Positions 1 through 6,608 of a stretch of DNA of 9,842 nucleotides are shown piece after piece (the first letter of the stretch is position 1; each line of letters opens with the position of its first letter). The notes under the pieces are model-generated. The model was not told where the DNA came from. It saw only the letters and a list, made by a program, of their open reading frames with translations, and ran no database searches. The DNA is from Bacteroidales bacterium UBA4459 (GTDB lineage Bacteria > Bacteroidota > Bacteroidia > Bacteroidales > F082). A program made the position numbers and the translations under genes. The DNA lies in contig DGOT01000038.1 in the NCBI GenBank assembly GCA_002389465.1, forward strand, positions 5,037-14,878, in the 5' to 3' direction.

Positions 1-2372
1 GTTGAGATTTTTGGTACAGCCAGAGGAATAAAGCTACCGGCTTTTACAAGAATTGGGATCTGATCAAGCGGAGCACTCACATCGATGATTTGTTCGCCGG
101 AATAGGTTTTGTTATCGGTAAAATCAATCCATTTACCTACCGGAATTATCACAGAACGATTGGTTTGTCCTTCTTCCAGAACTGGCGCCACCAATAGGTT
201 TTCTCCCCAGAGATACTGATCGTTGATATTGTGTAAGAAGGTATTTTCGGGCTCGAAATAATCCATGGGCAGGGCAAGCGGCCTCCCGGTGGTTGTGTTC
301 TTCCATGCCAGCGTATAGACGTAGGGAAGCATCTGGTAGCGCAGGTTGATAAACTTTTTTACCATGCTCCGGTAGGGTTCAGAAAAATAAACGGGTTCGG
401 TGATCTCATTCACTCCGTGAGCCCGCATTATTGGAGAAAAAGTTCCGAATTGCATCCAGCGGGTATACAATTCTTCATTCAAGTCGCCCACAAACCCGCC
501 GATATCTGACCCCATATAACCCACACCACTCATACCCATACCCAGCATAATGGGAATTTGCGCCTGCAAGCCTTCCCATGTCTTTTGCACATCACCCGAC
601 CAGGGAAATGTGGCGTATCGCTGCATTCCGGCATAGCCCGACCGGATCAGGTTAAAAGCACGTTCGCCGGGATAATCTGTCTGATAATGATCATACAGTG
701 ACTGCGCCCATAACAGCGACAAAAGGTTATGCACCTGCCTTGCCGATCCTCCCTGGTGAATCATATCATCAGGATGCAATTCGGGTTCTCCCAGGTCGCT
801 CCACCAACCGGCTACTCCTTCTTCTTTCCTGGCTTTGTAGTAATTCCACATCCAGTTGAGTGTTTCCGGTTTGGTAAAATCCATGAGTGCGGCAGGACCT
901 GCCCAGAAATTGTCAAGTACATAAGTTTCCCCCGAAGATCTGTTCCCGAACCAGTGGTTTTGGCTGACAAAGTGGTAATGTGTTGAGTTGAGTGTGAAAT
1001 AGGGCTCGGTAATCAAAATGGTTTTGATGCCTGCTGCTTTAAAATCACCGATCATGTCCTCCGGGTCGGGCCACCTGCTGTAATCCCATTCCAGATTACC
1101 CATGGTGGAAGGATCACCGAACCAATACAAGTCCAGCACAATGACGTCCATGGGGAATCCACTTGCCCGCATGTCATTAACCATAGTCCGGGCATGAGTT
1201 TCATTTTCATAACCGAAACGTGATTGGAAATAACCAAAACTCCACAACGGAGGCAGAGGCTGCCGTCCGGTGAGCAGGGTGTAATTTTTCAGTTGGTCGT
1301 CATAACTGTTGCCCGCAATAAAATAGTAAATCATCTGACCCGATTCGCTTGAAAAATCAATGACACCGGGGGTTGTATATCCCAAATCGAAAGTGCCGGC
1401 AGCAGGATTGTCAAAAAACAAAGCATAGCCGTTTGAGGAGGTAATCAGGGGGATGGAGATGTTCAGGTTTTGTTCGCCGTAACCGTACCCATAATGTGCT
1501 TGTCCGTAATTTTGAAAGCGGTAGCCATGCCGGTTTACCGGAACAGCCCTCGAGCCGGTACCACCCAGTTGCTCCCCTTCACCGCTCTGTATCCTGACTC
1601 CTTTTCTTCCTTCCTGGTTATAAAACCCGGTTTCTTCGGACGTGATCAGGTAATCCTGCTTGTAAAAGTCAGTACTCACGGGAAATTTATGAATCACCAG
1701 TTTCATGGAATCGGTTTCCAGTTGTATAAAATCAGAGTGATCTTCAACATAAAAAGCCGGATTTTGAGATGGTAAAACAACAGTGTAAGAGGTATCGGCA
1801 GGTGCGTCATTCTGGTATAAAAAAGAGAGTTGGATGATAGAAGGTGTATAAGGGAGAACAACCATAGTTCCGTTGGTCGTCTCTATGATGAGGCTGTCAT
1901 CAGAAATGTTATGGGAGAGATAATCGCCGGCACCGGAAATATTAATCGGATAAAAAATATCACTACCATTCCTACTGCGTCCGACCAGCGACCCATCCTC
2001 ATCTCGAAAAATAAAAGCAAGATCCAATACCTGCTCCTGGTAGGGGTCAACACCATAAAAATCCATTATGTTGTAACTGATCTGGTACAAGTCTTCACCA
2101 ACCCTGGTCATCAAAACCCTGTTATCGGGAGTACCCCAATTGCCTACAACATACTTCCAGTCATTTCCGTTCTGGCTTTCGGCGGTTAACAGTCCTGTGT
2201 GTGCATACACGTCTCCTGTGTAACCTTCCAGTTCGCCGTTGCCTTGTGTAGCATCATAAATGATAATGACATCGCTGGTTGTTACAGGTTGTGCTGGAAT
2301 TACCTCCAGGATTTGCCCCGAAACAGTTAAAGTAATACTGATACAAATGAAGAAAATAAAGCCTGTTTTCAA
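1..2372 (-). CDS. Secreted glycoside hydrolase family 31 (alpha-glucosidase or alpha-glucosyltransferase type), C-terminus cut by the window edge
   Basis: The minus-strand frame is open for about 790 codons and leaves the window still coding. It would cleave or transfer alpha-linked glucosyl (or xylosyl) units outside the cytoplasm. A TTG start at 2370-2372 is chosen because the only upstream stop in frame (TGA) lies six codons before it and no ATG intervenes; GGTAAGG sits just before it. Residues 1-20 form a signal peptide (hydrophobic FIFFICISITLTV, then SGQ). Residues about 34-132 form a beta-rich module with DVIIIYDATQG and TGDVYAHTG. An N-terminal GH31 beta domain follows, and the barrel starts near residue 371 (LPPLWSFGYFQS). 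Family knowledge places the nucleophile at Asp526 in GWWSDLGEPE and the acid/base at Asp594 in PWSGD. The last visible part (PLDQIPILVKAGSFIPL) is the usual domain just after the barrel. The DLGEPE form recalls the Cellvibrio Agd31B transglucosylase branch, so a hydrolase and a transferase are both possible. Family is certain; substrate is open. Confidence 0.93.
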   Translation of the reverse strand, partial: MKTGFIFFICISITLTVSGQILEVIPAQPVTTSDVIIIYDATQGNGELEGYTGDVYAHTGLLTAESQNGNDWKYVVGNWGTPDNRVLMTRVGEDLYQISYNIMDFYGVDPYQEQVLDLAFIFRDEDGSLVGRSRNGSDIFYPINISGAGDYLSHNISDDSLIIETTNGTMVVLPYTPSIIQLSFLYQNDAPADTSYTVVLPSQNPAFYVEDHSDFIQLETDSMKLVIHKFPVSTDFYKQDYLITSEETGFYNQEGRKGVRIQSGEGEQLGGTGSRAVPVNRHGYRFQNYGQAHYGYGYGEQNLNISIPLITSSNGYALFFDNPAAGTFDLGYTTPGVIDFSSESGQMIYYFIAGNSYDDQLKNYTLLTGRQPLPPLWSFGYFQSRFGYENETHARTMVNDMRASGFPMDVIVLDLYWFGDPSTMGNLEWDYSRWPDPEDMIGDFKAAGIKTILITEPYFTLNSTHYHFVSQNHWFGNRSSGETYVLDNFWAGPAALMDFTKPETLNWMWNYYKARKEEGVAGWWSDLGEPELHPDDMIHQGGSARQVHNLLSLLWAQSLYDHYQTDYPGERAFNLIRSGYAGMQRYATFPWSGDVQKTWEGLQAQIPIMLGMGMSGVGYMGSDIGGFVGDLNEELYTRWMQFGTFSPIMRAHGVNEITEPVYFSEPYRSMVKKFINLRYQMLPYVYTLAWKNTTTGRPLALPMDYFEPENTFLHNINDQYLWGENLLVAPVLEEGQTNRSVIIPVGKWIDFTDNKTYSGEQIIDVSAPLDQIPILVKAGSFIPLAVPKIS

Positions 2373-2388
2373 CCTTACCGAATTTATT

Positions 2389-2396
2389 CAAAAGTA
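2389..2396 (-). promoter_or_regulatory. Candidate Bacteroidota -7 box for the GH31 gene
   Basis: On the minus strand this reads TACTTTTG, a full match to the TAnnTTTG -7 consensus of the Bacteroidota primary sigma factor. It lies 16 bases before the TTG start, which would give a leader of only about 10 bases. No TTTG-like -33 element is visible at the usual spacing, so the call is tentative. If real, the hydrolase can be transcribed apart from pgk. Confidence 0.35.
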
Positions 2397-2410
2397 ACGA
2401 TTATTTTATG

Positions 2411-2501
2411 ATACAGGAGACCGGAAATGCCGAGCTGATCCCACAGAAAGAAGATCTTACCAAAAACACCTGATATTTCCGGAAAACCAGCAATCTGTAT
2501 C
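2411..2501. repeat. Nested inverted repeat between pgk and the GH31 gene
   Basis: Two inverted pairs are nested. The outer arms are GATACAG (2411-2417) and CTGTATC (2495-2501); the inner arms are CCGGAAAT (2422-2429) and ATTTCCGG (2475-2482). A loop of 45 bases contains the palindrome AAGATCTT (2452-2459). On the minus strand this lies directly after the pgk stop and before the GH31 start. It could be an RNA structure in the pgk 3' end or hydrolase leader, or an operator region. It lacks the tight hairpin and T-run of a classic terminator, and chance has not been excluded. Confidence 0.4.
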
Positions 2502-2505
2502 CTGT

Positions 2506-3702
2506 CTATTCTTCCAGTATTGCTGCCACGCCCGGTAACGTTTTCCCTTCAATATATTCAAGCATGGCGCCGCCACCCGTAGACACGTAACTCACTTTAT
2601 CGGCCAGTTTATATTTGTTGATAGCCGCAACCGAGTCGCCACCGCCGATCAGCGAGAATGCACCCTTGGCCGTTGCTTCGGCTATGGCATTGGCTACTTC
2701 GCAGGTGCCCGAAGCAAAGTTTCCCATTTCGAAAACACCCATGGGGCCGTTCCATAAAATTGTCGCCGAGTTTTCAATAATATCTTTGAACGCCTGCCCT
2801 GACTCGGGGCCAATATCAAGACCCATCCAGCCATCGGGAATTTCGTGTGCATTACAGAATTTACGGTTGGCTTCGTTATCGAATTTATCGGCAATGACCA
2901 CATCTGTCGGAAGATACAGGTCAACCCCGGTTTCTTCGGCTTTTGCCATGGTTTCTCTGGCTGTATTTATCAGGTCGTCTTCTACCAGCGAATCGCCCAC
3001 CTGTCCGCCCAGCGCTTTAATAAACGTAAACATCATACCACCGCCGATAATGATATTGTCCACTTTGTCGAGCAGGTTGTTGATGATCTCAATTTTTCCC
3101 GAAACTTTGGCACCTCCCAAAACAGCAGTTATCGGGTTTTCGCCTTCTTTAATGACTTTGTCGATGTTCTTCAGTTCGTTTTCCATGATGTACCCGAACA
3201 TTTTTGCTTTTGGAAAAAACCGGGCGATGACAGCTGTGGAAGCATGGGCCCTGTGGGCGGTTCCGAAGGCATCGTTCACATAAACATCAGCCAGACCAGC
3301 CAACTTTTTGGCAAAGGCTTCATCGCCCTTGGTCTCTTCTTTGTAAAAGCGCAGGTTTTCCAAAAGCAATACTTCGCCGGGTTTCAGCGCTGCCGCTTTC
3401 TCGTGGGCCTGTTCTCCAATGCAGTTATCGGCGAACTGAACCTCAACGCCTAATTTTTTACTCAGGCTGGGAATAAGATGTTTGAGTGAAAACTTTTCCT
3501 CAGGACCGTTTTTCGGCCGGCCGAGGTGCGACATCAGAATGACCGCCCCGCCTTTTTCCCTGACCTTTTGGATGGTGGGAATAGCTGCCCTGATCCGGGT
3601 GTCGTCGGTTATTTCGTAATGCTCGTCCAAAGGTACGTTGAAGTCAACGCGGATAAGGACTTTTCTCCCTGTAAAATCGTATGTGTCCAAATTATTCTTC
3701 AT
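2506..3702 (-). CDS. pgk: Phosphoglycerate kinase
   Basis: This cytoplasmic enzyme interconverts 1,3-bisphosphoglycerate plus ADP with 3-phosphoglycerate plus ATP, the first ATP-yielding step of lower glycolysis, and runs in reverse in gluconeogenesis. The 398 residues match the usual bacterial length. The N-terminal substrate-binding half shows VLIRVDFNVPLD (residues 15-26), the SHLGRPK loop and ENLRFYKEE. The hinge and C-terminal nucleotide-binding half show GGAKVSGKIEIINNLL, LDIGPES, LWNGPMGVFE and the phosphate loop GGGDS (353-357). The ATG at 3700-3702 places the first substrate motif at the expected distance from the N-terminus. It is divergent from the aminotransferase gene, with which it shares a promoter region, and the GH31 gene follows 133 bases downstream on the same strand. 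Nothing is missing or unusual in the protein. Confidence 0.98.
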   Translation of the reverse strand: MKNNLDTYDFTGRKVLIRVDFNVPLDEHYEITDDTRIRAAIPTIQKVREKGGAVILMSHLGRPKNGPEEKFSLKHLIPSLSKKLGVEVQFADNCIGEQAHEKAAALKPGEVLLLENLRFYKEETKGDEAFAKKLAGLADVYVNDAFGTAHRAHASTAVIARFFPKAKMFGYIMENELKNIDKVIKEGENPITAVLGGAKVSGKIEIINNLLDKVDNIIIGGGMMFTFIKALGGQVGDSLVEDDLINTARETMAKAEETGVDLYLPTDVVIADKFDNEANRKFCNAHEIPDGWMGLDIGPESGQAFKDIIENSATILWNGPMGVFEMGNFASGTCEVANAIAEATAKGAFSLIGGGDSVAAINKYKLADKVSYVSTGGGAMLEYIEGKTLPGVAAILEE

Positions 3703-3739
3703 GATATATTCGGGTAAAATGTTATCTGTATATTTGATA

Positions 3740-3747
3740 CAAAACTA
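3740..3747 (-). promoter_or_regulatory. Candidate -7 box for pgk
   Basis: The minus strand reads TAGTTTTG, a full match to the TAnnTTTG box, 37 bases before the pgk ATG. This would give a leader of about 30 bases. No clear TTTG is seen at 19-21 bases upstream of it. The position in the divergent gap supports the call. Confidence 0.4.
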
Positions 3748-3820
3748 TAAAATAGTCGGTTTGAGTTCTCCGTTTGACGAGGTGTTTTGCAAATTAATTT
3801 TATTTAACACCTGATATGGG

Positions 3821-3849
3821 ATTGGCCGTTTTCAAAAACCCTATTTTTG
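3821..3849 (+). promoter_or_regulatory. Candidate promoter of the aminotransferase/omega-amidase operon
   Basis: TATTTTTG at 3842-3849 matches the TAnnTTTG -7 consensus, and ATTG at 3821-3824 is a possible -33 element with a 17-base spacer, slightly short of the usual 19-21. Transcription would begin near 3856, about 12 bases before the ATG at 3868. This makes the more upstream in-frame TTG codons at 3847 and 3850 poor start candidates, because they fall inside or next to the -7 box. Confidence 0.45.
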
Positions 3850-3867
3850 TTGCATAAAATAACCCGT

Positions 3868-5025
3868 ATGGATTTATTTGAAGGAAATATTTATTCCAAA
3901 CTGCCGCAAACCGGAACGTCTATCTTTGCCGTAATGACTGGTCTGGCCAAAAAATATGATGCCGTAAACCTGTCGCAGGGATTTCCCGATTTCCCAATTT
4001 CAGAAGAGTTGATAGAAAGGGTTAGCTATTACATGAAAGCAGGATTCAATCAATATGCACCCATGACCGGAGTGCCTGAATTACGCCATGCCATTTCGCA
4101 AATGTTCCGCCATAACCACCAGGTGTCTTATGATCCGGACAAAGAAATAAACATCACGGCCGGCGGTACACAGGCACTGTATGCAGCTATTGCAGCCTTC
4201 GTCCGTAAAGACGATGAAGTGATTATTTTCGAGCCTGCTTACGACAGCTATGCTCCGGCGGTACAACTGAACGGAGGAATTGTCAAATACGCCCGGTTGG
4301 AGTTCCCTGATTTCAGGATCAACTGGGATGAACTGCCCAGGTTAATCAGTAGCCGCACAAAAATGATTATCATCAATTCGCCGCATAACCCTACCGGAAG
4401 TGTGTTACACGAAGAAGATCTGAAACAACTGGAGCGGTTACTGGAAGGCAGAGATATTATTGTTCTGAGCGATGAAGTGTACGAACATCTGATATTTGAA
4501 AACATACAGCACCAGAGTGTTTGCCGTTTTCCGAAACTGGCACGCCGGAGTTTACTGGTGGGCTCGTTTGGCAAAACTTTTCATGCTACAGGTTGGAAGA
4601 CAGGCTTTGTACTGGCTCCTGAAAACCTGATGAAAGAATTTCGTAAAGCACATCAGTTTGTCGTTTTCGCGTCCAACACACCAATTCAATATGCCCTGTC
4701 CGATTACATCCTCAACCCGGAGAATTACCTGTATCTGGGCGGGTTTTACCAGCAGAAAAGAGATATGTTTGCTCAAAGTGTGGCTGCCTCGCGGTTTAAG
4801 GTGTTGTCGTGCTACGGCACCTACTTCCAGCTACTGGACTACAGCGCCATTTCAAATGATAATGAAATGGATTTTGCCGTGCAGCTGGTGAAAGAATACG
4901 GAATTGCCGCTGTGCCCGTATCGCCTTTTTATCACAACCGGAGCGATAATAAGGTGCTGCGGTTTTGTTTTGCCAAACAGGAAGAAACCATTCAAAAAGT
5001 AGGAGAGATATTATGCAGGATCTGA
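3868..5025 (+). CDS. PLP-dependent aminotransferase, methionine/glutamine transaminase type (YbdL-like)
   Basis: This fold-type I, class I/II aminotransferase of 385 residues probably moves the amino group between glutamine or methionine and 2-oxo acids such as 4-methylthio-2-oxobutyrate in the cytoplasm. Visible signature residues are SKLPQTGTSIFAVM near the N-terminus (family-typical), LSQGFPDFP (35-43), the cofactor loop TAGGTQALYAA (98-108), Asn174 in NSPHNPTG, Asp202 and Tyr205 in SDEVYEHL, the Schiff-base lysine Lys236 in GSFGKTFHATGWKTG, and the carboxylate-binding Arg365 in LRFCFA. The ATG at 3868 is preferred to a TTG at 3847, which would add seven residues overlapping the promoter box. 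Its stop overlaps the start of the omega-amidase gene by 13 bases, so the two are very likely co-translated; this pairing is the main support for glutamine as amino donor. Kynurenine aminotransferase-like activity is an alternative, since the families overlap. Confidence 0.92.
   Translation: MDLFEGNIYSKLPQTGTSIFAVMTGLAKKYDAVNLSQGFPDFPISEELIERVSYYMKAGFNQYAPMTGVPELRHAISQMFRHNHQVSYDPDKEINITAGGTQALYAAIAAFVRKDDEVIIFEPAYDSYAPAVQLNGGIVKYARLEFPDFRINWDELPRLISSRTKMIIINSPHNPTGSVLHEEDLKQLERLLEGRDIIVLSDEVYEHLIFENIQHQSVCRFPKLARRSLLVGSFGKTFHATGWKTGFVLAPENLMKEFRKAHQFVVFASNTPIQYALSDYILNPENYLYLGGFYQQKRDMFAQSVAASRFKVLSCYGTYFQLLDYSAISNDNEMDFAVQLVKEYGIAAVPVSPFYHNRSDNKVLRFCFAKQEETIQKVGEILCRI
5001..5007 (+). promoter_or_regulatory. 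Ribosome binding site of the omega-amidase gene inside the aminotransferase gene
   Basis: AGGAGAG lies five bases before the ATG at 5013 and within the last codons of the upstream gene. It is a strong Shine-Dalgarno match. It decides the start at 5013 against a further upstream in-frame ATG at 4965, and it fits translational coupling of the pair. Confidence 0.6.
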
Positions 5026-5807
5026 AAATACTTTGTTTGCAGGCGGATATAATTGCCAACGATCCGGAACAAAACAGAGAACAGCTGGAAATAAAAATAC
5101 GGAACCACGCCGAACAGCATGACCTGATTATTTTGCCCGAGGCATATACAACAGGCTTCTATGTGGATCCCGAAGGATATTCCGAGCATCTGGACGGAGA
5201 AACGATGGCTTGGATGAAACAAACAGCATCGGAAACAGGTGCTGTGCTTATCGGTAGTATTTTTATCGAAAATAAGGGAAGGTATACCAACACGCTGATA
5301 TGGATGCGCCCCGACGGGAGTTTTGAAACCTATGATAAAAGACATGTTTTTTCGATGGGAGGCGAAGACAAACAGGTAAGTAAAGGAACTTCGCAATTGA
5401 TCGTTGAACTGAACGGTTGGAAAATAAAACCGATGATTTGCTACGACCTGCGTTTTCCGGTCTGGGCGAAAAACACGATAAAAGAAGGCGAATACACCTA
5501 CGACCTGGCGCTGTTTGTTGCTAACTGGCCGGAGATCAGACTGTATCCCTGGAAACAACTATTGATTGCCCGTGCTATTGAGAATTTGGCGTATACTGTG
5601 GGTGTAAACCGCGTGGGACGCGATGTGAACGGTATGCTGTACGGAGGCCACTCGATGATTGTTGATCCCAAAGGGAAAATAATGGAAGAAGCAGGAGAAG
5701 ACCGTGAGCGGGCTCTGTCAACGGTACTGGATTATAATGAACTAAAAACGTTCAGGGAAAAATTCAATGCAGGCATGGACTGGGATGAATTTGAGGTAAA
5801 GATATAG
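5013..5807 (+). CDS. Omega-amidase of the nitrilase superfamily (YafV/MtnU/Nit2-like)
   Basis: This 264-residue cytoplasmic C-N hydrolase likely converts 2-oxoglutaramate (and 2-oxosuccinamate) to the 2-oxo acid and ammonia. The catalytic triad is visible: Glu43 in ILPEAYTTGF, Lys109 in TYDKRHVF, and Cys143 in MICYDLRFPVW. Further family-typical blocks are LFVANWPE (167-174), ARAIENLAYTVGVNRVGRD (186-204) and FREKFNAGMDWDEF near the end. These blocks resemble remembered E. coli YafV sequence closely, and the length agrees (YafV is about 256). The start at 5013 follows AGGAGAG and overlaps the aminotransferase stop by 13 bases. Hydrolysis of the glutamine-derived oxo acid would pull the upstream transaminase forward, as described for glutamine transaminase/omega-amidase pairs in methionine salvage. 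General carbamoylase or nitrilase activity is less likely. Confidence 0.93.
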   Translation: MQDLKILCLQADIIANDPEQNREQLEIKIRNHAEQHDLIILPEAYTTGFYVDPEGYSEHLDGETMAWMKQTASETGAVLIGSIFIENKGRYTNTLIWMRPDGSFETYDKRHVFSMGGEDKQVSKGTSQLIVELNGWKIKPMICYDLRFPVWAKNTIKEGEYTYDLALFVANWPEIRLYPWKQLLIARAIENLAYTVGVNRVGRDVNGMLYGGHSMIVDPKGKIMEEAGEDRERALSTVLDYNELKTFREKFNAGMDWDEFEVKI

Positions 5808-5813
5808 ACGGGC

Positions 5814-5841
5814 GTTTGAAGTTTGTAGTTGAGAGTTACTG
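5814..5841 (+). repeat. Degenerate heptanucleotide tandem repeat (GTTTGAA-like)
   Basis: Four consecutive 7-base units run from 5814: GTTTGAA, GTTTGTA, GTTGAGA and GTTACTG, each starting with GTT and decaying along the run. The repeat fills half of the 55-base gap between the omega-amidase and hydrolase genes. Similar GTTTGAAGTTTGA-type runs are, to my recollection, scattered in intergenic DNA of some Bacteroidota. No function is implied. Confidence 0.5.
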
Positions 5842-5862
5842 ATCATAGTAAAACTAACTAAT

Positions 5863-6597
5863 ATGAAACTATTCATTGTGCTTACCGGTTTGTTTTTTAC
5901 GCTGGTCTCTGCAGCGCCGGGCCAGACAGTTACTTTCGTTTCGCCGGACGGGTTGACTGTAACGGCTGACTTATACATGACCGGTAATAAAAAAGCTCCG
6001 TTTATTATCCTGTATCACCAGGCGCGGTACAGCCGGGGCGAATACCTGGAAATTGCACCAAAGCTGAACACCCTGGGCTTTAACTGCCTGGCTGTCGACC
6101 AGCGATCAGGTGATAAGGTGAATCATGTGCCAAACGAAACCCACGCACGGGCGGTACAAAAAAGTTTGGGAACAGAATATGTGGATGCATTTCCTGACAT
6201 GGAGGCGGCCCTGCTTTATACAAAAAATAAATTGGATGCCGATAAAATAATCGTGTGGGGAAGCTCCTATTCCTCGGCGCTGGTTTTTGTTCTCGCATCA
6301 AAATACCCCGACACAGCGGACGGCATTCTTTCTTTTTCGCCCGGAAATTATTTTGAACTGGAAGGAAAGTCCGTTTCCGATTATGCCGAAGCAGTAGACT
6401 GCCCCGTGTTTATTACTTCTACCCGGTCCGAGGAAGAATCGTGGCGACCCGTTTACGATCACCTTAAAACAAAGAACAAAACATATTACCTGCCGGAGGA
6501 CGAAGGATTTCATGGTTCCAAAGCTTTATGGGAAAAAAACGAAGGGCAAGAGGGTTACTGGAAGGCTGTGGAGGAGTTTTTGGGGGAGTTTAAATAG
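5863..6597 (+). CDS. Exported alpha/beta hydrolase (dienelactone hydrolase-like)
   Basis: This 244-residue protein has an N-terminal signal peptide (KLFIVLTGLFFTLVSAAPGQ, residues 2-21), so it acts in the periplasm or at the outer membrane. The fold is indicated by the strand and loop FIILYHQARYSRGEY (47-61), LGFNCLAVDQRSGD (71-84), the nucleophile elbow VWGSSYSSAL (131-140) with Ser135, and a C-terminal His217 in DEGFHGSKALW. The third catalytic residue is probably an acid after strand PVFIT, for example Glu190 or Glu191; this is not certain. The elbow is GxSxS rather than the usual GxSxG. It follows the omega-amidase by 55 bases without a visible promoter and precedes the glycosyltransferase by 11 bases, so it is probably co-transcribed with the latter. 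It is likely an esterase, lactonase or acyl-hydrolase; the substrate is not recognisable. Confidence 0.85.
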   Translation: MKLFIVLTGLFFTLVSAAPGQTVTFVSPDGLTVTADLYMTGNKKAPFIILYHQARYSRGEYLEIAPKLNTLGFNCLAVDQRSGDKVNHVPNETHARAVQKSLGTEYVDAFPDMEAALLYTKNKLDADKIIVWGSSYSSALVFVLASKYPDTADGILSFSPGNYFELEGKSVSDYAEAVDCPVFITSTRSEEESWRPVYDHLKTKNKTYYLPEDEGFHGSKALWEKNEGQEGYWKAVEEFLGEFK

Positions 6598-6608
6598 CAT
6601 TCTGATTC

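Noticed and set aside
729..2189. Several plus-strand frames of 85-119 codons at the left end
   Set aside because: All are antisense to the continuous GH31 coding frame, whose motifs span this whole stretch without a break.
2615..3453. Two long plus-strand frames (222 and 202 codons) opposite pgk
   Set aside because: They lie wholly antisense to an intact, well-recognised pgk. Their compositions are what antisense reading of a biased coding sequence yields, and no family motif is visible in them.
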